Source: Streptomyces alboniger
Lineage (GTDB): Bacteria > Actinomycetota > Actinomycetes > Streptomycetales > Streptomycetaceae
Direction: 5' to 3'
NCBI RefSeq assembly: GCF_008704395.1
Contig: NZ_CP023695.1
Span: 248,001-312,000, forward strand
Length of the DNA stretch: 64,000 bases
Shown: positions 24,593 to 33,168 of the stretch, in pieces
Position numbering within the stretch: position 1 is the first letter of the stretch
Layout of the letters: every line of letters starts with the position of its first letter
Program-made: the position numbers and the translations under genes
The notes under the pieces: model-generated
Database searches by the model: none
What the model was told of the DNA's origin: nothing
What the model saw: only the letters and a program-made list of their open reading frames with translations

Positions 24593-27500
24593 GTGGCAGT
24601 TATATCCAGGGGCGCGGCGGCCGCGATAGCCGTCGCGATGTCCGGCGCACTGGTCGCGGGGGTGGCCTCGGCCGACTCCGGGACACGGCCGGATCACAGG
24701 GCGGGTCGGGGCGCGAGCACGGGCACCGATCCGAAGGGCGAGAACAGTTCGGGGGCGCGGGGCGGGAGGACGGCGACCGTCACACTGATCACCGGCGACC
24801 GGGTGGCCGTCGGTGCGGGGAGCAAGAAAGTCGTCCGCCTGATGCGCGGCAAGGGCCGCGAGCAGGTCTCCATCTCAGTGCGGCGCGAGAGCGGGCACCT
24901 GTACGTCGTGCCGCAGGACGCCCAGTCGCTGATCGCCGCGGGCAAGCTGGACCGGCGGCTCTTCGATGTCACCCAGCTCGTCGAGGACAGGTACGACGAC
25001 GCACACCGCACCTCACTCCCGCTGATCGTCGGATACCGGCCCGGCAGGGTCAACGCGCGCAGCGGCGGCGACCTCCTGAAGCGCCACGCGCGCGACCGGC
25101 GTACGCTGCCCGCGATCGGCGGCGAGGCGTTCGACACCCCCAAGTCCGGTACGGGGGGCCTCTGGTCGGCGCTCACCGGCGGCACCGGCGCGGGGGGCGC
25201 GCGTGTGAACGCGCGTCCCGCCGTCGTCCCGGCGATCGCGCACGTCTGGCTGGACGCCAAGGTCCGCCCCGCTCTCGACAAGAGCGTGCCGCAGATCGGC
25301 GCCCCCACCATGTGGCGGGCCGGATACACCGGCAAGGGCGTCAAGGTGGCCGTCCTGGACACCGGCGTCGACCAGACGCACCCGGACCTCAAGGGCGTCG
25401 AGGTCACCGAGAAGAACTTCACCATCTCGCCCGACGCCAAGGACCGCATGGGCCACGGCACGCATGTCGCCTCGACCCTCGCGGGTTCCGGAGCGAGGTC
25501 GGGCGGCAAGTACAAGGGCGTGGCGCCCGACGTGCGGATCCTCGACGGCAAGGTCATCTCCGAGGAGGAGGGCGCGGGCACCGACTCCAGCGTCGCCGCC
25601 GGAATGCAGTGGGCCGTCGACAGCGGTGCCAAGGTCGTCAACATGAGCCTCGGCAGCGCGAACACGCCGGGGACGGGACCGCTGGAGGAGGCCGTGGCCC
25701 GCCTCTCGGACCAGGCGCTCTTCGTCGCCTCCGCGGGCAACGACGGCCCGGAGGAGGGCACGTTGACCACGCCGGGCAGCGCCCCCGACGCCCTGACCGT
25801 CGGCTCGGTCGACAAGCAGGACGACATCGCGGAGACCTCCAGCCGCGGGCCGAACGCCGACGGGATCACCAAGCCGGACCTCACCGCGCCCGGCGTGGAG
25901 ATCACCGCCGCGGCCTCCACGGAGAACCCGAACGAGCCCGGGGACGACGGTTATGTCTCCATGTCGGGTACGTCGATGGCGGCCCCGCACGTGTCCGGGT
26001 CCGCCGCCATGCTCCTCCAGCAGCATCCGAAGTGGACGGGCCGGCAGGTCAAGTCCGCGCTGACCGGCTCCGCCAAGCCCGACCCCACGCTCAACGCCCA
26101 CCAACAGGGAGCGGGCCGGGTGGATCTGACGCGTGCCGTCTCCGCGAGCGTCGTCTCCTCGCCCGGCTCGCTCTCCTTCGGCACGCAGACATGGCCGCAC
26201 ACCGACGACAAGCCGGTCGGCAAGACCCTCACCTACCGCAACTACGGCACCAAGCCGGTCACCCTCACCCTGTCCACCGCCACCGCGGACCCTGCGGGCC
26301 GCCCGGGCCCCGCGGGCATGTTCACCGTCAAGGACACCAAGCTCACCGTCCCGGCCGACGGCACCGCGAAGACCACCGTCACCGCGAACACCAAGCTCGG
26401 CAGTGCCAACGGCACCTACGGCGGTACGGTGCTCGCCGAGGGGGACGGCCAGTCGGTGCGGACCGGTCTCGTCGTCGACCGTGAGGTCGAGTCGTACAAC
26501 CTCACCGTGACACACCTCGATGTCGACGGGACGGACTCGACCCACTACATCACCACGCTCACCGACCGCGCCACACAGAAGAAGTTCACGGTCCCCTTCC
26601 GTGACGGCCCGGCCGCCGTGCGGCTTCCCAAGGGCACGTACGCGCTGGAGAGTTCCGTCTACGGGCTGACCACGACCTTCGCGGTCTTCGTCCAGCCGGA
26701 GCTGAGGATCGGCGCGGACCAGAAGGTCACGCTGGACTCCCGCAAGGCCAAGCCGGTGGCCGTCACGGCCCCGGATCCGAACGCGCGCGTCACCACGTCG
26801 AACATCAGCTACGACGACCAGGCCGCCGGGATCTCGGCCAACTGGAGCCTCGGCAGCGGCGCCACCGTCCGCACCGCCGGGCTCGGCCCGGACTCCCCCA
26901 CCTTCAACGCCCAGTACAACGGCGTCTGGAAGGTACCGGGGGCGGCGGGGAGGAAGACCGACTACCGGCTGGGCTTCACGCGTACCGGCAGCTGGTTCCC
27001 CGGTCTCAAGCACACCGTCACCGCGGCGGAGGTCGCCGAGGTGAAGGTGGGCGTCGGTGCCTCCGCCACCGGCCGCAAGGGCACGCTCTCGGCCACGCCG
27101 ATCGGCGCGAACGACTACGGCCCGCCCCTTCAGCCGTCGGCCGAGCTGAAGCTGCCGTTCTCGGGGACGAGTTACGTCAACACCAAGGGGCTGCGCTGGA
27201 TCTGGACCATGGCGCAGCTCGACGACGCGGGCTTGCCGCGCATCAACTACGGCACAGGCCCGGTCGCGTACAAGGCGGGCAAGCGCTACACGCTGAACTT
27301 CAACACCGGCGTGGTGGGACCCGACCTCAAGGCCGAGGACCGGCAGGGGGCGCGCCGTGCGGGCAACGCCATGGACGCGTACGTCCTCCTGTTCAACGAC
27401 GGCGCGGGGCACGCGGGTGACTCCGCGATGAGCGGAGGCTTCACCCGGCTGGAGTCGGGCGGTCGCGTTGTCGCCGAGGGCGGGCCGGGCGCGCTGAACG

Positions 27501-27964
27501 CCGAACTGCCCAGCGCCTCCGCCCCCTACCGCCTGACCATGGAGGCCGCCCGCGCGGCCAAGGACACCGTGACGAGCACGAAGGTGGCCGTGGCATGGAC
27601 GTTCACGTCGGGGAAGACACCGGACGAGCGGCCCACCGCGCTGCCGCTGTCCACCGTCCGCCTCGCACCGAAGCTGGCGCTGAACGGCACGGCCCGGGCG
27701 GGCAGCACTCTGACGGTGCCGCTGAAGGTGGCCGGTGCCGCGGCCGGTGCCGGCAAGGTCGCCTCGCTGGCCGTGAAGGTGTCCTACGACGGCGGCAGGA
27801 CCTGGAAGGCGGCCACCGTCACGACCGATGACGAGGGGGCGCGCTCGGCGAGCGTGCGGCATCCGGCGACGGCCAAGGCCGTGTCGTACCGGGTGTATCT
27901 GAAGGACACGTCCGGCAACACCATGACCGAGACGATCTCGAACGCGTACCGGCTCGTCCCGTAG
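24593..27964 (+). CDS. secreted subtilisin-like serine protease (S8), multidomain
   Basis: A 1123-residue exported subtilase. The signal peptide covers about residues 1-28 and a propeptide runs to about 235. The triad is clear: Asp256 in VAVLDTGVDQTHPDL, His288 in GHGTHVASTLAG, Ser461 in SGTSMAAPHVSGSAAML, with the oxyanion Asn in FVASAGNDGPEEG. The 600-residue C-terminal part is beta-rich with no motif I can name; such tails in large streptomycete subtilases are often fibronectin- or jelly-roll-like. GTG 24593 is used as start with a weak ribosome site. The perfect palindrome just after its stop may end its transcript. Confidence 0.92.
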   Translation: MAVISRGAAAAIAVAMSGALVAGVASADSGTRPDHRAGRGASTGTDPKGENSSGARGGRTATVTLITGDRVAVGAGSKKVVRLMRGKGREQVSISVRRESGHLYVVPQDAQSLIAAGKLDRRLFDVTQLVEDRYDDAHRTSLPLIVGYRPGRVNARSGGDLLKRHARDRRTLPAIGGEAFDTPKSGTGGLWSALTGGTGAGGARVNARPAVVPAIAHVWLDAKVRPALDKSVPQIGAPTMWRAGYTGKGVKVAVLDTGVDQTHPDLKGVEVTEKNFTISPDAKDRMGHGTHVASTLAGSGARSGGKYKGVAPDVRILDGKVISEEEGAGTDSSVAAGMQWAVDSGAKVVNMSLGSANTPGTGPLEEAVARLSDQALFVASAGNDGPEEGTLTTPGSAPDALTVGSVDKQDDIAETSSRGPNADGITKPDLTAPGVEITAAASTENPNEPGDDGYVSMSGTSMAAPHVSGSAAMLLQQHPKWTGRQVKSALTGSAKPDPTLNAHQQGAGRVDLTRAVSASVVSSPGSLSFGTQTWPHTDDKPVGKTLTYRNYGTKPVTLTLSTATADPAGRPGPAGMFTVKDTKLTVPADGTAKTTVTANTKLGSANGTYGGTVLAEGDGQSVRTGLVVDREVESYNLTVTHLDVDGTDSTHYITTLTDRATQKKFTVPFRDGPAAVRLPKGTYALESSVYGLTTTFAVFVQPELRIGADQKVTLDSRKAKPVAVTAPDPNARVTTSNISYDDQAAGISANWSLGSGATVRTAGLGPDSPTFNAQYNGVWKVPGAAGRKTDYRLGFTRTGSWFPGLKHTVTAAEVAEVKVGVGASATGRKGTLSATPIGANDYGPPLQPSAELKLPFSGTSYVNTKGLRWIWTMAQLDDAGLPRINYGTGPVAYKAGKRYTLNFNTGVVGPDLKAEDRQGARRAGNAMDAYVLLFNDGAGHAGDSAMSGGFTRLESGGRVVAEGGPGALNAELPSASAPYRLTMEAARAAKDTVTSTKVAVAWTFTSGKTPDERPTALPLSTVRLAPKLALNGTARAGSTLTVPLKVAGAAAGAGKVASLAVKVSYDGGRTWKAATVTTDDEGARSASVRHPATAKAVSYRVYLKDTSGNTMTETISNAYRLVP

Positions 27965-27990
27965 CGCGTTCCGGGCCGTCCGGCTGGCGA

Positions 27991-28027
27991 TCCTAGGGGC
28001 ACTAGGTATAACCTAATGCCCCTAGGA
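27991..28027. promoter_or_regulatory. 37-bp near-perfect palindrome before a TetR gene
   Basis: Outer arms TCCTAGGGGCA (27991-28001) and its exact reverse complement (28017-28027) enclose a second dyad TAGGT (28003-28007) / ACCTA (28011-28015). Only the C/A pair at 28002/28016 and the central ATA break symmetry. It lies 41 bases before the TetR start, so an autoregulatory operator is the first reading; as a hairpin 27 bases past the subtilase stop it could also terminate that transcript. Confidence 0.8.
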
Positions 28028-28067
28028 GCTGCTGTCCCTGGCTCCGACGACTCCAACGGAAGGTTGC

Positions 28068-28658
28068 ATGGGCCGGGCAGGATTGACGCCGGAACGGGTG
28101 GCCGTCGCAGGCGCCGAGTTGGCCGACGAGGCCGGGCTCGACCAGGTGACGATGGCGCGGGTGGCGCGGCGGCTCGGCGTGAAGGACGCGAGCCTCTACA
28201 CGCACGTACGCGGCCTGGAGGATCTGCGCGGACGGATCGCGCTGCTGGCGGCCGACGAGAAGACCCTCCGCATCGCGGAGGCGACGGCGGGACGGGCGGG
28301 CAAGGACGCGCTGGTCGCGTACGCCGACGCCTGGCGGGGTTACGCCCATGAGCATCCGGGCCGCTACACCGCGACGCAGGTCTCGATCCGGATCGACCCC
28401 GAGCTGGCCGCGAAGGCCCCCGGGCCGCGGCGCGCCGTCGAGCTGACGTACGGCATGCTGCGCGGCTACGGACTGGCCGAGCCCGATCTGACCGACGCGG
28501 TCCGGCTGCTGCGCAGCACGTTCCACGGTTTCGTCGCCCTGGAGGCCGCCGGGGGGTTCGCGCACGCGCGTTCGCCCCAGCAGTCCTGGGTTCGCGCCCT
28601 CGACGCCTTGCACACCCTCCTGGAGCACTGGCCCGCGTCCCGAGAAGGAACAACCTGA
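28068..28658 (+). CDS. TetR-family transcriptional regulator
   Basis: A 196-residue repressor. The N-terminal helix-turn-helix reads GAELADEAGLDQVTMARVARRLGVKDASLYTHVRGLEDL, the TetR pattern with V-x-x-Y-x-H-V at the recognition helix. The C-terminal ligand domain includes GMLRGYGLAEPDL and STFHGFVALEAAGGF, typical of the TetR_C-WHG group (here FHGF for W-H-G). The stop overlaps the next ATG by one base, so it is co-transcribed with a hydrolase. The 37-bp palindrome upstream is its probable site. Confidence 0.9.
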   Translation: MGRAGLTPERVAVAGAELADEAGLDQVTMARVARRLGVKDASLYTHVRGLEDLRGRIALLAADEKTLRIAEATAGRAGKDALVAYADAWRGYAHEHPGRYTATQVSIRIDPELAAKAPGPRRAVELTYGMLRGYGLAEPDLTDAVRLLRSTFHGFVALEAAGGFAHARSPQQSWVRALDALHTLLEHWPASREGTT

Positions 28659-29512
28659 TGACTGAACCGTCGGCCGGCAGCCTGCGCGTGAACGGCGCGA
28701 CCCTGCACTTCGAGGTGCGCGGCCGGGGCCCGCTCCTGCTGCTGGTCCCCGGGGGAACGGGCGGCACGGCCTCGTTCGACGCCATCGCCGACCATCTGGC
28801 CACCGAGTACACCGTCGCGGCCTACGATCCGCGCGGGATGTCCCGGAGCGCGCTGGACGACCCCGAGGCCGAGCAGCGGGTGGCCGAGCACGCCGACGAC
28901 GCCCTGCGCGTACTGGATCTGCTGTCGCCCGGCGAACCGGCCCGGGTGTTCGGCAGCAGTTCCGGTGCGATCGCCGCCGTGCACCTGCTCACCGCCCGTC
29001 CCGACCGAGTGGTACACCTCGTGGCGCATGAGCCGCCCCTGGTGGAGGTACTGCCGGACGCTGCCGAACACCGTGCGCTCATCGCACGGGTAGGGGAGAC
29101 GTTCCGCACGCAGGGGCTCATGCCGGCGATGAGCGTGTTCGCGGCGGGTCTGAAGAAGGACAGCGACAGCGACAGCGCCGGGCCGCAGGCCGAGGTCGAG
29201 CTCCCGCCCCAGGCGGCGGCGCGGGCCGAGCGGACGATGGCGGACCTGCCGTACTTCGTGGGACGCATCGTGCCGAGCTTCATGTCCTACGCCCCGGACG
29301 TCCACCGGCTTCAGGCGCTTTCGGACCGGCTCACGCTCGCCTGCGGCCAGGACTCGCGCGGCGAACTGCCCTACCGGCCGGCCGAGTTCCTCGCCGAGCG
29401 TCTCGGTACGGAACTCGTGCACTTCCCCGGCGGGCACACCGGCCTGACCACCCACCCCGCCGAGTTCGGCGAGGCCCTCCTGAAGACGCTCGCCGCGGGC
29501 ACGGCAGGCTAG
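28658..29512 (+). CDS. alpha/beta hydrolase
   Basis: A 284-residue hydrolase with PGGTGGTASFDAIADHL, YDPRGMSRSAL, and the elbow FGSSSGAIAAVHLL (Ser101 in G-S-S-S-G). A late acid lies near LACGQDSRGELPYR and the His in HFPGGHTGLTTHP. Coupled to the TetR gene by a TGATG overlap, so its expression is probably released when that repressor binds a ligand, possibly the substrate. It converges on the aldo/keto reductase gene with a 4-base overlap. Confidence 0.85.
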   Translation: MTEPSAGSLRVNGATLHFEVRGRGPLLLLVPGGTGGTASFDAIADHLATEYTVAAYDPRGMSRSALDDPEAEQRVAEHADDALRVLDLLSPGEPARVFGSSSGAIAAVHLLTARPDRVVHLVAHEPPLVEVLPDAAEHRALIARVGETFRTQGLMPAMSVFAAGLKKDSDSDSAGPQAEVELPPQAAARAERTMADLPYFVGRIVPSFMSYAPDVHRLQALSDRLTLACGQDSRGELPYRPAEFLAERLGTELVHFPGGHTGLTTHPAEFGEALLKTLAAGTAG

Positions 29513-30567
29513 CGGGGGGCGGCGGCGGGCCGGTCCGCGGGGGTACGTCGTCGCAGCGACGGGGTGGTGAGCGACCGCGGGGTCCACACGCCGTCCGGAG
29601 GGTAGATGTCGGTGCCGGGCGGCACGATCTCGTCGATGCGGTCGAGGGCGGCGTCGTCGAGCGTCACGGACATGCCCTTGAGCGTGCTCCGCAGCTGGTC
29701 CATCGTGCGCGGGCCGATGATCACCGACGTGACGGCGGGGTGCGCGAGAGGGAAGGCGATCGCCAGCTCGGGCAGCGTGCAGCCCACTTCCTCGGCGACG
29801 GCGACGAGTTGCTCGACGGCCTCCAGCTTCGCGGCGGTGCGCGGCGCCGAAGGGTCGAAGCGGGCGGGGTGCAGGGTGGGGCGTCCGCTGCTCAGATCGA
29901 GGGGCCGGCCCTTGCGGTAACGGCCGGTCAGGAAGCCCGAGCCCAGCGGGCTCCAGGTCAGCACCCCCATCCCCAGGCGCTGCGTGACCGGCAGGACGTG
30001 TGTCTCGACGCCTCGGGCCAGCAGCGAGTAGGGCGGCTGCTCCGTACGGAACCGCTGGAGGCCGCGCCGGTCGGCCACGTGGTAGGCCTCGACGATCTCG
30101 TCCGCGGGGAAGGTGGAGCAGCCGAACGCTCTGATCTTCCCCTGGCGCACCAGGTCCGTCAGGACGGAGAGCGTCTCCTCTAGGTCAGTGGTGTGGTCCG
30201 GCCGGTGCACCTGGTACAGGTCGATCCAGTCCGTGCCAAGACGCCGCAGGCTCTCCTCTACTTCCCGGATGATCCAACGCCGGGAGTTGCCACCGCGGTT
30301 GGGGCCGTCTCCCATGGGGAAGTGGACCTTGGTCGCGAGGACCACGTCGTCGCGGCGGTCCTTCAGCGCCTTGCCGACGATCGTCTCCGACTCGCCGGCC
30401 GAGTACATGTCGGCGGTGTCGACGAAGTTGATGCCCTCGTCCAGCGCGGCGTGGATGATCCGTACGCAGTCGTCGTGGTCGGCATTGCCGACGGAACCGA
30501 ACATCATGGTGCCGAGGCAGTAGGGGCTGACCTCGATGCCGGTTCCGCCCAGAACGCGGTGACGCAT
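29509..30567 (-). CDS. aldo/keto reductase
   Basis: A 352-residue AKR barrel. It carries GTMMFGS, the catalytic Asp-Tyr in NFVDTADMYSAGESETIVGKAL, the Lys in VLATKVHFPMG and the His in YQVHRPDHTTDLEETL, with SVIIGPRTMDQL as the NADPH tail. This is the AKR group of Gly-rich oxidative-stress reductases; the substrate is not readable. GGGAGAG precedes ATG 30567. A MerR-type promoter with a 19-base spacer lies about 50 bases upstream, so it should be under a MerR activator that is not in the neighbourhood. Confidence 0.9.
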   Translation of the reverse strand: MRHRVLGGTGIEVSPYCLGTMMFGSVGNADHDDCVRIIHAALDEGINFVDTADMYSAGESETIVGKALKDRRDDVVLATKVHFPMGDGPNRGGNSRRWIIREVEESLRRLGTDWIDLYQVHRPDHTTDLEETLSVLTDLVRQGKIRAFGCSTFPADEIVEAYHVADRRGLQRFRTEQPPYSLLARGVETHVLPVTQRLGMGVLTWSPLGSGFLTGRYRKGRPLDLSSGRPTLHPARFDPSAPRTAAKLEAVEQLVAVAEEVGCTLPELAIAFPLAHPAVTSVIIGPRTMDQLRSTLKGMSVTLDDAALDRIDEIVPPGTDIYPPDGVWTPRSLTTPSLRRRTPADRPAAAPR

Positions 30568-30615
30568 ACAACTCTCCCTGGATGTCCCTTGGATGTCGCC
30601 CTCTTGGACGCCGTG

Positions 30616-30646
30616 ACCTTATGAGATGGAGTGCGCTCCAAGGCAA
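30616..30646 (-). promoter_or_regulatory. MerR-type promoter/operator of the aldo/keto reductase
   Basis: On the minus strand TTGCCT (-35, 30646-30641) and TAAGGT (-10, 30621-30616) are 19 bases apart, the overlong spacing of MerR-activated promoters. The spacer contains the dyad TGGAG-CGCA-CTCCA (30640-30627). A start site about 7 bases on would leave a leader of about 40 bases. Confidence 0.7.
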
Positions 30647-30742
30647 GCACGGTATGGGTCACGCCTGACGGCCGGAGAGGGAGTCGCCGAGCCGGCCGTG
30701 CCCGCGCTGACGGGCTTCGGCCACCGGCCGCGTACAGCAGGC

Positions 30743-31287
30743 CTACGCCGAGGACGTCGGCACCCAGTAGCGGCACTTGTCGCCGACGACGTCGAGGAAC
30801 TCGCCGCCGTTCGCGTCGATCACGCGCCGGGACGCCGTGTTCGTCTCGTCGACGGTCAGAGCGCCCGCGTGATGCCGAGCGAGGCGGCGACCGGCAGGGC
30901 CGCGGCGAGCATCGCGGTCGCGTGCCCCCGGCGCCGGGCGCCGGGCCGCACGTCGTAGCCGATGTGGCCGCCCACCTGCTCCAGTTGCCGCGTCAGCCGG
31001 TGCCGGATCGCCAGTCTGCCGAGCATCTGGTCGCCCGCGGCCCACCACAGCGTGGTCATCGGCACCAAGCCCGCGGCCCGCACCCCGGTCTCGTGCCGCT
31101 CGGCCCGCAGGCGGGCCACGTAGGTGTCGAAGGCCTCGGCATCGGCCAGGGCGGCCGCGTCGACGTCGGTGACGAACCACGGTGTGGGGTAGTCGCGGTC
31201 CGCCCGGAACTCGGCCACCGCCGCCAGGAACGACGACCGCAGCCGGGTGGTGGGCTCGATCAGCCGGGGCCTGTCCCAGCGCTCCAT
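30743..31287 (-). pseudogene. GNAT acetyltransferase broken by a one-base deletion
   Basis: ATG 31287 (GGAGG upstream) starts MERWDRPRLIEPTTRL and the frame gives a full GNAT body up to GHIGYDVRPGARRRGHATAMLAAALPVAASLGITRAL, then a TGA at 30858-30856. The family's ending, LTVDETNTASRRVIDANGGEFLD...YWVPTSSA, continues in the next frame to 30743. One extra base at 30859-30861 (CTCTGACC where CTCCTGACC is expected) would rejoin both parts into about 181 residues. It is either a real frameshift or an assembly error. Confidence 0.85.
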
Positions 31288-31667
31288 ACGAAGACCTCCG
31301 TACTCGGCACGCGTTCGGAGAATCGGCCCGGCGCGGAGGCCTCCCGCAGCAGTCGGCGCAAGTCCGCCTCGAAGTCGGCGCGGCGCGGTCCGAACAGGTG
31401 CGGGGCCGAGAACGACATCGAGAACATCGTCGCCTCGTCGCCGGGCGTGCATTGCGTCAGTACCCCTCGGCCGGCTCTTCGGGCCGGGCCGAGGTAGTCC
31501 CTGACCAGGTTCGCGATCGCCTCGTACGGCACGGCCGGGTGGGGCAGGCCGTCGACGGACCGGGGTTCCGTCTTCACGTCCGAGAGGTGGACGAGGGCTC
31601 CGCCGGGCGCGAGCATCTCCTAGACCGCCCCGGTGAACGGCCCGAGCCCCCGCGGCAGTTTTCCGGC
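31260..31667 (-). pseudogene. SAM-dependent methyltransferase remnant
   Basis: From MLAPGGALVHLSDVKTEP (31616) to ...FVWSAGTGPG (31260) the sequence reads as the C-terminal half of a class I methyltransferase; LAPGGALVHLSD is the usual motif III region. Immediately upstream a TAG (31622-31620) is in frame, and beyond it the same frame continues KLPRGLGPFTGAV, clearly the preceding helix. No N-terminal SAM-binding glycine loop remains before the winged-helix gene. So the gene is both truncated and interrupted. Its end overlaps the broken GNAT gene's start by 28 bases. Confidence 0.7.
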
Positions 31668-31772
31668 CCGCGCCCGCACCCACCGCGTCGTCCCACTCCC
31701 AACCGGCCACCATGACCACCCACCTGCCTTCGACGCGACGGCCGACCGGTCAACGCACGCGGGTGGCTGTGG

Positions 31773-32123
31773 TCAAGCCGTGGCGTGGTGCCGGCTGTCC
31801 ACCTCGGGAGTGGAGGTGCGGTCGGCCTCGTCCCTGGCCAGCAGGGAGAGCAAGGAGGCCACGGCCAGCCCGGATTCGGCCGGGTGGCGCAGCACCTTGC
31901 TGGGGTCGATCCGGTACGTGTTGGTTCGCCCCTCCCGGGTGTGGGAGAGGTAACCGTCCTCTTCCAGGTCCGCGATGATCTTCTGGACAGCACGCTCGGT
32001 GAGGCGGCAGTGCGCGGCGATGTCGCGGATGCGCGCGTTGTGATTGTCCGCGATCGCCGCCAGCACCCGCGCGTGGTTTGTGAGAAACGTCCATCCGGTG
32101 TGTGACTCGGGCACTCCATCCAT
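31773..32123 (-). CDS. winged-helix (MarR/ArsR-like) transcriptional regulator
   Basis: A 116-residue DNA-binding protein. Residues 10-75 form a winged helix: NHARVLAAIADNHNARIRDIAAHCRLTERAVQKIIADLEEDGYLSHTREGRTNTYRI, with TERAVQKIIADLEEDGYL as recognition helix and the GRTN wing. The 35-residue tail is poor in motifs. A -10 TAGAGT and -35 TTGAAA lie so close that the ATG is about the first transcribed base (leaderless). It leads the minus-strand row of two decayed genes, so its original targets may have been lost, and it diverges from the STAS-ANTAR gene. Confidence 0.85.
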   Translation of the reverse strand: MDGVPESHTGWTFLTNHARVLAAIADNHNARIRDIAAHCRLTERAVQKIIADLEEDGYLSHTREGRTNTYRIDPSKVLRHPAESGLAVASLLSLLARDEADRTSTPEVDSRHHATA

Positions 32124-32129
32124 GTGCCA

Positions 32130-32200
32130 ACTCTAGCGACCAGACGTACACGATTTCAAAAACACGTACTACATTTCAGGTATTAGTTGACGTGTGTACG
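32130..32200. promoter_or_regulatory. divergent promoter with leaderless start and GTAC repeats
   Basis: Minus strand: TTGAAA (32159-32154), 18-base spacer, TAGAGT (32135-32130), 6 bases, ATG 32123. The AT-rich block also has CGTACAC (32145-32151) and its reverse complement GTGTACG (32194-32200) 42 bases apart, ATTTCA twice (32153-32158, 32173-32178), and TTGACG (32187-32192) pointing to the plus-strand gene. Likely binding sites of the winged-helix protein. Confidence 0.6.
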
Positions 32201-32252
32201 CCGCAACGGGCAGCCTGGGAGCGGCGAGAGGCGATAACGAGAGGGAGCAGCC

Positions 32253-33092
32253 ATGCCGGAGCCCGCACACGCTGAGCAGTCCCTCCCGAGAGAGGGCGAC
32301 GACTTCGGTGAACGAGACCGGACACCACTCCCCCTGCCGCCGTTGCCCACGACAGTGGACGTCGTTCCGGGCAGTTACCGGATGAGCGTGCTGGTGCGGG
32401 GACAGCTCGATCTCGACTCCGGGCGACGGCTTCGGTCCGGGTTGCGCCACACCGTCAGCCGGCCGGCCCGCACCATCGACCTCGACCTGAGCGGAGTGGG
32501 GTTCTGCGACTGCTCCGGTCTCAATCTTCTGCTCAGCCTGCGCCAGTGGGCGGTGGAACAGGGAAAGGCCATCGTCATCAGCGCCAGCAGCCCGGCTGTC
32601 GAGCGGATCCTAGAGCTGACCGGGACCCGCGACCTGTTCACCGCTGAGGGCCAGGAGGAGGATTTGGTGACGGCCCCGGCCGACTGCGACGCGGGACCCA
32701 TCGGCAGTGGCGCGGAGCCGATCCGCGGTGACCCCGGGCCGGGTCGCGGTCAGGCCGCGCCGCACGAGGAGGAGGCGGAGTACGAGGAGTCGGAACAGGA
32801 GCTGCGGGCCGTGGTCGCCCAGTTGCGGCGGGCCATGCAGACCCGGCCCACCATCGACCTGGCCCGCGGCATCCTGATGTCCTCCTTCAACCTGAGCCCC
32901 GAGGCCGCCTGGGACGTCCTGGTCACGGCCTCGCAGAACACCAACACCAAGCTGTACCGCCTGGCAGGGGACCTGGTGGGCACCGTCCAGGGCGGCGCGC
33001 TGTCCGAAGCCGTGCGGGAACAGGTCGCGGCCGCCGTGGCCAAGACGAACACGGCACAGGCGAAGTCGCCCAGAGCGCCGCGTCCGACCTGA
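32253..33092 (+). CDS. STAS-ANTAR fusion protein
   Basis: A 279-residue protein with two regulatory domains. Residues about 40-130 are a STAS domain like anti-sigma-factor antagonists: VDVVPGSYRMSVLVRGQLDLDSG, then LDLSGVGFCDCSGLNLLLSL, where the phosphorylatable Ser position is in CDCSGLN. After an acidic linker and a coiled coil (EYEESEQELRAVVAQLRRAM), residues about 190-240 are an ANTAR RNA-binding domain: PTIDLARGILMSSFNLSPEAAWDVLVTASQNTNTKLYRLA. It may join partner-switching stress signalling to antitermination. GAGGGAG precedes ATG 32253; a strong terminator follows the stop directly. Confidence 0.85.
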   Translation: MPEPAHAEQSLPREGDDFGERDRTPLPLPPLPTTVDVVPGSYRMSVLVRGQLDLDSGRRLRSGLRHTVSRPARTIDLDLSGVGFCDCSGLNLLLSLRQWAVEQGKAIVISASSPAVERILELTGTRDLFTAEGQEEDLVTAPADCDAGPIGSGAEPIRGDPGPGRGQAAPHEEEAEYEESEQELRAVVAQLRRAMQTRPTIDLARGILMSSFNLSPEAAWDVLVTASQNTNTKLYRLAGDLVGTVQGGALSEAVREQVAAAVAKTNTAQAKSPRAPRPT

Positions 33093-33143
33093 GCGCCGCG
33101 CGGACCGGCCCGTCCCCCCTCCCCGGGCCGGTCCGTGCGGCGC
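33093..33143. terminator. bidirectional terminator hairpin
   Basis: Arms 33093-33112 and 33124-33143 pair over 20 bases with a single G-T wobble; the loop is a C-rich 11-mer. It starts directly after the STAS-ANTAR stop and sits 25 bases past the stop of the convergent TPR gene, so it can serve both. Confidence 0.85.
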
Positions 33144-33168
33144 CGCCATGGGACACGCCCTACGGCGG

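Noticed and set aside
30568..32253. Mobile element insertion as cause of the two broken genes
   Set aside because: No transposase, terminal inverted repeats or target duplications were seen; a single-base change and a stop explain the damage.
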